Shown: piece by piece, positions 1 to 4,671 of the stretch
How the letters are laid out: each line of letters starts with the position of its first letter
Numbering within the stretch: the stretch's first letter is position 1
Source of the DNA: Planctomycetota bacterium
GTDB lineage: Bacteria; Planctomycetota; UBA1135; GCA-002686595
DNA: 14,596 nt
NCBI GenBank assembly: GCA_029212955.1
Contig: JARGOW010000024.1
Coordinates: 1 to 14,596, forward strand
Direction of reading: 5' to 3'
Notes under the pieces: generated by a model
What the model saw: the letters and a program-made list of their open reading frames with translations, nothing else
The model's database searches: none
Told to the model about the DNA's origin: nothing
Program-made: the position numbers and the translations under genes

Positions 1-789
1 GCCGTGAATCATGGATTTGCGCTGGGCTCGGTCCGGTTCGTAGGCAACCAGGAATCGTAAGTAGTCGCGCGCTGTGAGAGTGATTCCACCGGTGGATTCC
101 CGGCGCAGCACGTAGCGCCAAAGGCGCCATAGGTTTCGGGCGCGGGTGGACTCGACCAGGGCCTGCTCGTGTTGCACGGAGCGATCTAGGTCCAGGATCC
201 AGAGGAAAGCGTCCGCGCTGTCAGCAGCGGGTTGCCAGAGCAAGTTTTCGGGCTGTAGATCCGAGTGCTCAAAGCCCGCGTCGTGCAAGCGCCGCACGGT
301 TTGAGCGGTGCAGCGCAGCATTTTGCGTTGCAGTGGCGTGTCCACGCCTTCGCTGCGAAATTGGGCCTGCCAACGGCCCAAGGACTTTGCGCCGGGCACT
401 TGCTCGGTGACCAACTCGAGGCGGAATCCCATAAATCCCAGGCGGCGGGAGCGGGCCGCCACAATGACCGGGGTGTGAAAGCCGCGCCGCCGCAGGCCCT
501 CGGAGAGCAAGATCTCCTGGAAAGGACGTTCCGGGTCGAGGAAACGATCCTTGCTGAGAAAGCGCACCATCCCGCCCCGGCGAAAACGGCGGATGATTAG
601 AACTTGCCCGCTCGGCAGGCAAAACTCCTGCATGTTGCCGCGCCCCTTTAAATCGGAAGCGCGGCGTTCGCCGTCCTCGAGAACCGAATAACCCAAGCCC
701 TCCAGGGCTGGTTGGTACCGCTTGAGTACCGCCAGCGTTCCCTGGTTTTCACGATGCACCGAATAGTGATCGGGCAGCTTGGTGGGCAC
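1..789 (-). CDS. Lipopolysaccharide (Kdo) kinase family protein, 3' end beyond window
   Basis: The reading frame is open from a GTG at 789 to the window edge, giving 263 residues without the C-terminus. A GAGGAG Shine-Dalgarno lies about 4 bases before the GTG, which supports this start. The frame shows the pattern of the KdkA/WaaP-InaA family: an RRFRRGG strand-turn near residues 67-73 followed by a DRFL...RPFQE segment (81-92), a catalytic-loop HSDL with the downstream Asn of HxDLxxxN (H175, D177, N182), and a DLDR metal-binding motif (D200-R203). Members of this family are cytoplasmic inner-membrane kinases that phosphorylate Kdo or heptose of the lipopolysaccharide core. By inference this protein modifies an envelope sugar, but the exact acceptor cannot be read from the sequence. 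It follows the RNA 2'-phosphotransferase-like gene by 23 bases and is probably cotranscribed with it. A different small-molecule or protein kinase role within the same fold is possible. Confidence 0.82.
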   Translation of the reverse strand, partial: MPTKLPDHYSVHRENQGTLAVLKRYQPALEGLGYSVLEDGERRASDLKGRGNMQEFCLPSGQVLIIRRFRRGGMVRFLSKDRFLDPERPFQEILLSEGLRRRGFHTPVIVAARSRRLGFMGFRLELVTEQVPGAKSLGRWQAQFRSEGVDTPLQRKMLRCTAQTVRRLHDAGFEHSDLQPENLLWQPAADSADAFLWILDLDRSVQHEQALVESTRARNLWRLWRYVLRRESTGGITLTARDYLRFLVAYEPDRAQRKSMIHG

Positions 790-812
790 GGGTCTCCTCG
801 CCGGGTTTGGGC

Positions 813-1679
813 TCAGGAAAGTCCAGCGCCGAAGCCGGAGGGGGCCGAGTCGCCGTCCTGCTTGGACTGCGGGGCGGACTTGGGTTCGGGCTTGGCCTTG
901 GGGGCCTCCGCGCGCGGTGCGCGTTCTTCGCGCGGTGCACGTTCTTCGCGCGGTGCACGTTCTTCGCGCGGTGCGCGTTCTTCGCGTTCCTCGCGGGGTG
1001 CGCGCTCTTCGTCGCGACCACGTCCACGGCCGCGTCCACGGCTGTCATCGCGTCCACCGCGTCGGGAGCGGCCACCGTCGCGACCACCGCGACCGGAGTC
1101 GCGGCCGCCACGGTGACGACGAATACCGTCGGTGTGGATCTCGCCCACTTCGATGAACTCGGCGGGGATTTCCTCCGAGAGGAACAAAGAGATGCGATCG
1201 TAGAACTCGATGCCCTCTTCCCAGGCTTCCACGGCGTCGATGGTCAACACCGCGTATTCGGGGGCGGCACGGCGGCCGGTTTCCATGGCGTCTTCCATGG
1301 TCAGGGCCAGGTGCACAAAGCTGCGCCGGCTGGGGCGCAGGCCACGCTCTTCGGCGCGGGCGGCGTCGCGGCTGCCGACTCCCACATACAAGAGTTCGGG
1401 CGGCTCCACGGAGTCGCCGGGCTCCACGTGGAAGGAGTGTCCGTACAGGGCGCGGATGCGATCTTCCTTGATCTCGTAGCGCTGGCGGTCACCGCCCTCC
1501 AGGGCCTCGACCACGTCCTCTTCCTCGATGGGCTCGCCCAGGCGCTCGTTCAAGGCGCAGACGATTTCTTCCATCTCGCCCCAGCCTCCGTCGTCCAGGT
1601 CCAGGTCAAATTCCTCGGGTTGGTGCCGCAGCATGTAAGCCAAGGAGCGGGTGATTCGTTCGGTCAGAGTTCCGTGCAT
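813..1679 (-). CDS. Tpt1/KptA-type RNA 2'-phosphotransferase homologue with RGG-rich tail
   Basis: The protein has 288 residues. Residues 1-182 match the Tpt1/KptA fold: an N-terminal LRH motif with following GW (R18, H19, G32-W33), IRALYGHS (R76, H81), and RRSFVHL (R119, H123). Enzymes of this family use NAD+ to remove an internal RNA 2'-phosphate, passing through an ADP-ribosylated intermediate. The four residues equivalent to the known Arg-His-Arg-Arg catalytic set are present. The usual HGT of the NAD lobe reads VGV (99-101), the first His of the usual HVHL is Phe121, and the Ser-x-Asn after FY (159-160) is missing. NAD chemistry is therefore uncertain. Residues 186-288 are low complexity: RGG/RGR clusters, then REERAP repeats, then a Lys/Pro/Ser-rich end, suggesting a disordered RNA-binding tail. 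Family usual length is about 180-200, so the tail is extra. No clear Shine-Dalgarno is visible before the ATG. The gene lies 113 bases after the symporter. Confidence 0.75.
   Translation of the reverse strand: MHGTLTERITRSLAYMLRHQPEEFDLDLDDGGWGEMEEIVCALNERLGEPIEEEDVVEALEGGDRQRYEIKEDRIRALYGHSFHVEPGDSVEPPELLYVGVGSRDAARAEERGLRPSRRSFVHLALTMEDAMETGRRAAPEYAVLTIDAVEAWEEGIEFYDRISLFLSEEIPAEFIEVGEIHTDGIRRHRGGRDSGRGGRDGGRSRRGGRDDSRGRGRGRGRDEERAPREEREERAPREERAPREERAPREERAPRAEAPKAKPEPKSAPQSKQDGDSAPSGFGAGLS
913..1011. repeat. In-frame 18-nt tandem repeat coding for REERAP units
   Basis: Four contiguous 18-base units occupy 913-930, 931-948, 949-966 and 967-984. They are near identical, with single C/T and A/G changes in the middle. 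A 9-base half unit (985-993) and a more diverged fifth unit (994-1011) follow. Because the unit is a multiple of three it keeps the frame of the gene around it, so each copy adds six residues of a charged Arg/Glu/Ala/Pro repeat to the tail. Such arrays commonly vary in copy number by slippage, though variation here is an inference. Confidence 0.9.
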
Positions 1680-1724
1680 GGGGAAAGGATAGCGGAGACG
1701 CTTCAGGAGTGGTGTGAGCCTCTG

Positions 1725-1746
1725 GCGATTTCCTTTGGGAGATCGC
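1725..1746. other. Small inverted repeat between symporter and phosphotransferase genes
   Basis: GCGATTTCC and GGAGATCGC face each other around a TTTG loop in the 113-base gap. Pairing is nine bases on plus-strand RNA if one G-U pair is allowed, but on the transcribed minus strand the same position becomes a C-A mismatch. No T-run follows. It may act as a weak attenuator or RNA-stability hairpin, or be chance. Confidence 0.25.
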
Positions 1747-1792
1747 TTACGCGTGGGGATGGACAGGGCTGAAAACCCCGCTGGAAACTAGG

Positions 1793-3400
1793 TTACACCA
1801 CATCCAGGGCGGGGTCCAAGGGCCCGTCCTCCCCCTCGCTGCGGGCCACGCAGGCGGCGCCACAGGAGTCGGACCAGACGTTGACCACGGTGCGCAACAT
1901 GTCCAGGGGCCGGTCCACGGCCAGCAGGAGGGCGGCGCCCTCCAGGGGCAAGTGCAGGGCGGACAGGATCGTCAACATCATGACCAGTCCGGCCGAAGGA
2001 ATGCCCGCAGCGCCCACACTGGCCATGAGCGCCATAATCACGATCAGACCCTGTTGGGCCATCGTCAAGGGATCCCCCCCCACCGAAGCATAGTATTGGG
2101 CCAGGAAAATGACCCCGATGCATTCGTACAGTGCCGTGCCGTCCATATTGATGGTGGCTCCGAGGGGCAGCGTGAACGATCCGACCTTCTTGCTGACCCG
2201 ACCGCGGGCATGCACGGTTTCCATGGTGACGGGCAGGGTCATGCTGGAGGAACTGGTGCTGAACGCGGTCATCAGGGCAGGCGCCATGGCCTTGGCCCAA
2301 CGGATCGGGTTCAGTCCGCCAATGATCTTGAGCACGAGCGGCAAGGTGACAAAGGCATGGATGAAGAGCGCCAGGGCCACGGTGAACATGTACACCAGGA
2401 GCGCCTTGAAGGGTTCGAAGCCCGTGCCTGCCACGACCTTAACCATGAGGGCGAACACGCCGTAGGGCAGCAACTTCAAGACCCCGCCGGCCATTTTCAT
2501 CATGACCTCGTTGAGCGATTCAAACCACTCGCGCATGCGCGAACTGTGGGGCTCGGCGCTGCGGGTGATCGCCACGCCCAGGATCAGCGCAAAGAAGATG
2601 ATGGCCAGCATGGCGCCGTTGTCACCCAGGGCGTTGAACACGTTGGCGGGCACCATGCGCTGGAAAACCTCGATGAACTGGGAACTGTCCGATCCACCAG
2701 CGAACGGTTCGTAGGCCAATCCGAGCTGGGCGCCATCGCCCGGACGGATGATGTTCACCAGGGTCTGCCCCACCATGATGGCTAGCAGGCTGGTGCCCAG
2801 GTAATAGAGGAAGGTCTTGGTGCCCAGACGCGATAGGTCCTTCATGGCGCCCACACCGGCCACTCCGGCCACGATCGACGAAAGCACCACGGGTACGATC
2901 AACATCTTCAACAAAGAGATGAAGAGCGAGGCGACAAATGCGAAAGGCGCGATGTAGCGCGCACGGGGCGAGTCCTTGGACAGGCCGACCGATACGGGGA
3001 TCGCCTTGTCGGTGGACGCATCGAAGGTCTCGACGGCGCGCGGGTCATCGCTGCCCCGGGCGGGCAGGAACCAGACGACTTCTCCCTGGGCCACTTGGGG
3101 CAACACGCCCTCGCTCAAGTCGCCGGGGGTTCGCAACCAGACGAAGGATTCCTCCTCCGTGCCCCGGTTCAACACCACTCCGCGCAGATCTTCGCCCATG
3201 GCGACGCCGGCCTTCGAGGCGGGCCCTTTCGATGTCAGGCCAGACACATGCACGGCGTTGTTGCCGGCGGAGACCTCCATGCCCAAATAGGCCGGTGCCT
3301 CCAACTTCCATTGCATGACGAGCCCAACCAGGACTCCAAATACCATCCAAATCAGGACGGTCCAGTGATCTCCCCGCGCCGGTGTATCGCCAGTTTTCAT
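1793..3400 (-). CDS. Dicarboxylate/amino acid:cation symporter (DAACS/GltP type) with PDZ-like insert
   Basis: This 535-residue membrane protein has the signature elements of the glutamate transporter family. These are the serine-rich re-entrant loop STSSSSMTLP (381-390), NMDGT in helix 7 (418-422), the second re-entrant loop around AAGIPSAG (464-471), and helix 8 with D496, D500, R503, T504, N507 and D511. The last set corresponds to D390, D394, R397, T398, N401 and D405 of archaeal GltPh. In that family the helix-8 Arg pairs with acidic side chains, so sodium- or proton-driven uptake of glutamate/aspartate or a related dicarboxylate is likely. Helix 1 is at about 14-31. The next clear helix starts near 150. 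Between them lie about 115 residues that are not part of a normal transporter; residues 38-115 resemble a PDZ domain (YLGMEV, then GPASKAGVAMGEDL). An in-frame TAG lies 15 bases upstream, so the ATG at 3400 is the most upstream ATG. No clear Shine-Dalgarno is visible. Confidence 0.92.
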   Translation of the reverse strand: MKTGDTPARGDHWTVLIWMVFGVLVGLVMQWKLEAPAYLGMEVSAGNNAVHVSGLTSKGPASKAGVAMGEDLRGVVLNRGTEEESFVWLRTPGDLSEGVLPQVAQGEVVWFLPARGSDDPRAVETFDASTDKAIPVSVGLSKDSPRARYIAPFAFVASLFISLLKMLIVPVVLSSIVAGVAGVGAMKDLSRLGTKTFLYYLGTSLLAIMVGQTLVNIIRPGDGAQLGLAYEPFAGGSDSSQFIEVFQRMVPANVFNALGDNGAMLAIIFFALILGVAITRSAEPHSSRMREWFESLNEVMMKMAGGVLKLLPYGVFALMVKVVAGTGFEPFKALLVYMFTVALALFIHAFVTLPLVLKIIGGLNPIRWAKAMAPALMTAFSTSSSSMTLPVTMETVHARGRVSKKVGSFTLPLGATINMDGTALYECIGVIFLAQYYASVGGDPLTMAQQGLIVIMALMASVGAAGIPSAGLVMMLTILSALHLPLEGAALLLAVDRPLDMLRTVVNVWSDSCGAACVARSEGEDGPLDPALDVV

Positions 3401-3523
3401 GGCGAAAAGCTAACCGGTCAGCGCCGATTTATCATGAAGATTCATGTCCGGGCTGCGGAAGCACGGGGGAGTTGCCCGCGGATCGCCCCTCGGAGCCGCC
3501 CGCCAGCGCTCCCCCGGTCAGCC

Positions 3524-3805
3524 CTATGCGACCGCGTGGCCCTTGTGAAAAGGTCCGCGCCAGCTGCGGAAGCGTCCGCTGCAGCGATCGCAGGTCTTGC
3601 GGGGCCTTCCGATCTCGCCCTCTACGACAGGGGCGGGGAGCTCATTGCGCTTTCCCTCGGAGTAGGGCGACCCCTTGGGGGTCAGCACCATCCACTCGCC
3701 GGATTCGGGATCCTGCCAGCTCAAATAGCCTTCGGTTTGGGTGGGAAGGCCAACGTTGTGGTTCATTCCTTTGTTATTCATGCCCAGAGCATCGCCGCCC
3801 TCCAT
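3524..3805 (-). CDS. Small hypothetical protein with CxxC...HxxH end
   Basis: The product is about 93 residues and is not a protein I recognise. The middle reads like a real folded segment (YLSWQDPESGEWMVLTPKG). The last 25 residues hold CDRC and HKGH (C72, C75, H87, H90 counted from this start), a spacing that could bind zinc in a C2H2 manner and is flanked by Arg and Trp. The start is uncertain: TTG at 3823, ATG at 3805 and ATG at 3781 are all in frame, and only the last has a purine stretch (GAGGG) upstream, at a rather long distance. It lies 123 bases before the symporter and 173 bases after the ATL gene on the same strand. It could be spurious; composition and lack of a good competing frame with known domains are the only support. 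Confidence 0.42.
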   Translation of the reverse strand: MEGGDALGMNNKGMNHNVGLPTQTEGYLSWQDPESGEWMVLTPKGSPYSEGKRNELPAPVVEGEIGRPRKTCDRCSGRFRSWRGPFHKGHAVA

Positions 3806-3833
3806 GCAGGAATCGTCAGGCAATTGTTAAGAC

Positions 3834-3852
3834 GGGAAAAATACACTTTCCC
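3834..3852. other. Short inverted repeat in the gap upstream of the small hypothetical gene
   Basis: GGGAAA and TTTCCC are separated by seven bases, inside a 150-base non-coding stretch (about 3824-3977) between the ATL gene and the small hypothetical gene. The stretch is locally A/T-richer than its surroundings at 3820-3850, which fits a promoter or terminator zone. I see no convincing -35/-10 pair and no T-run after the stem. Confidence 0.25.
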
Positions 3853-3977
3853 AGGATCGGTTTGGGGCCACCCAGCACTCTGCCCACCCCCTGGGGCCCT
3901 TGGTGCGGATTTCCCAGGGCATTCCATTGGGTCTGACCGCCCCGTCGCCCAGCCCAGGTGCGCCGGGGTCCAACGTT

Positions 3978-4328
3978 CTAGGAGAAGTACCCCGAGGGCC
4001 AGCCGAGCCGCCTTAGGTCGATGCGATGCGCCTTGCTGAACTCGATGCCTTCCGACTCAAGAAGCTGGCGCTGGACGCTTTCGCCACCGCCGGGGCGTTC
4101 GCTGATCTTGCCGCAGGAGTTGACCACCCGGAACCACGGCAGATCCCGGCCCGGGTCCAGGTGGCGCAGCGCGGCTGCGACTTGTCGCGCGCCCCGGGGC
4201 AGGCCGGCTTCCTTGCCTACGGTTCCGTAGGTGGAGACCTTGCCCTTGGGAATGGAGTCGATCACCGAATAGATTCGTTCCCGGGCCAGGTTGATGGGCG
4301 GGGGTCCGGGTTTGGAGCGCTGTGTCAC
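3978..4328 (-). CDS. Alkyltransferase-like (ATL) DNA-damage recognition protein, MGMT/Ogt fold
   Basis: The 116-residue protein has the DNA-binding domain of O6-alkylguanine-DNA alkyltransferases: IPKGKVSTYGTV (26-37), the helix with GARQVAAAL (46-54), and the active-site region LPWFRVVNSCGKIS (63-76). True alkyltransferases have Pro-Cys-His-Arg-Val. Here it is P64-W65-F66-R67-V68, so the alkyl-accepting Cys is replaced by Trp, as in bacterial and yeast ATL proteins. Those bind O6-alkylguanine, flip the base and pass the lesion to nucleotide excision repair. Y34 and R48 match the base-rotating Tyr and the Arg finger. The His to Phe change after Trp is less usual. The start is a GTG, 18 bases after the rhodanese gene stop. 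It is the last gene of the block and was probably named MGMT family protein in automated annotation. Confidence 0.88.
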   Translation of the reverse strand: MTQRSKPGPPPINLARERIYSVIDSIPKGKVSTYGTVGKEAGLPRGARQVAAALRHLDPGRDLPWFRVVNSCGKISERPGGGESVQRQLLESEGIEFSKAHRIDLRRLGWPSGYFS

Positions 4329-4334
4329 GGGAAC

Positions 4335-4347
4335 GGGGCCTCGCCCC
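4335..4347 (-). other. Intercistronic hairpin between rhodanese and ATL genes
   Basis: On the minus-strand transcript GGGGC, GAG and GCCCC form a 5-bp hairpin that touches the rhodanese stop codon. It contains the only purine-rich stretch (AGGGGCGAGG) before the GTG start of the ATL gene. It could mask that ribosome site so that the ATL protein is made mainly by coupled translation. This is inferred from sequence alone. Confidence 0.35.
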
Positions 4348-4664
4348 TAATAGCGCGCCATGGCGGGATCCATTTCCGTGGCCCACAGTTCCATGCCACC
4401 GGTCATATTGATCGCGTTCTCAAAGCCGAAGGATTCCAACATCAGGCATGCATGGGCACTGCGTACCCCGTGGTGGCAAATGCAAACGATCTCGGCATCG
4501 GGGTCTAGCTCGCTGTGACGCACGCCCAAATCTCCCAGGGGTATGTGCACCACTCCGGGTAGCACACAGATCTCGAGTTCACCGGGTTGGCGTACATCGA
4601 GCAGGATGAGGGAGTCGCCATTCTTGAGGCGCGCGTCCAGGTCGGTGGGTCGGAGGGATTCCAT
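4347..4664 (-). CDS. Single-domain rhodanese-like protein
   Basis: The 105-residue protein is one rhodanese domain. It has LLDVRQPGE (21-29), the active loop C63-H-H-G-V-R68 with Ser69 following, and TGGMELW (88-94) near the end. The six-residue loop with an intact Cys fits a sulfurtransferase (thiosulfate:cyanide type or a persulfide carrier, as in GlpE-like proteins). There is no signal peptide, so it is cytoplasmic. I chose the ATG at 4664 because AAGGA lies 11 bases upstream and the start sits just after the stop of the phosphohydrolase gene (gap 7 bases). An in-frame ATG at 4694 would overlap that gene and add ten residues outside the domain. Its sulfur partner is not indicated by its neighbours. 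Confidence 0.9.
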   Translation of the reverse strand: MESLRPTDLDARLKNGDSLILLDVRQPGELEICVLPGVVHIPLGDLGVRHSELDPDAEIVCICHHGVRSAHACLMLESFGFENAINMTGGMELWATEMDPAMARY

Positions 4665-4671
4665 GTTGGCA

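Noticed and set aside
913..1011. CRISPR array
   Set aside because: Units are 18 bases, directly adjacent without spacers, and keep the coding frame; no cas gene is nearby.
712..1772. Long plus-strand frames rich in Arg/Ser or Ala/Phe (for example 712-1116 and 807-1772)
   Set aside because: They are antisense to the Tpt1-like gene and its repeats. Their low-complexity translations mirror the RGG/REERAP repeat on the other strand and show no domain.
1952..2785. 277-codon plus-strand frame opposite the symporter
   Set aside because: It is rich in His, Gln and Gly with no recognisable motif, as expected from the antisense frame of a high-GC membrane protein gene. The minus strand has clear transporter signatures.
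3095..4039. 314-codon plus-strand frame across the symporter start and the small gene
   Set aside because: It overlaps the N-terminus of a certain gene and parts of the intergenic region, has no motif and no ribosome site.
3978..4328. Active O6-alkylguanine-DNA alkyltransferase (Ogt/MGMT)
   Set aside because: The acceptor Cys is Trp65, so it cannot take the alkyl group; the protein is better called ATL.
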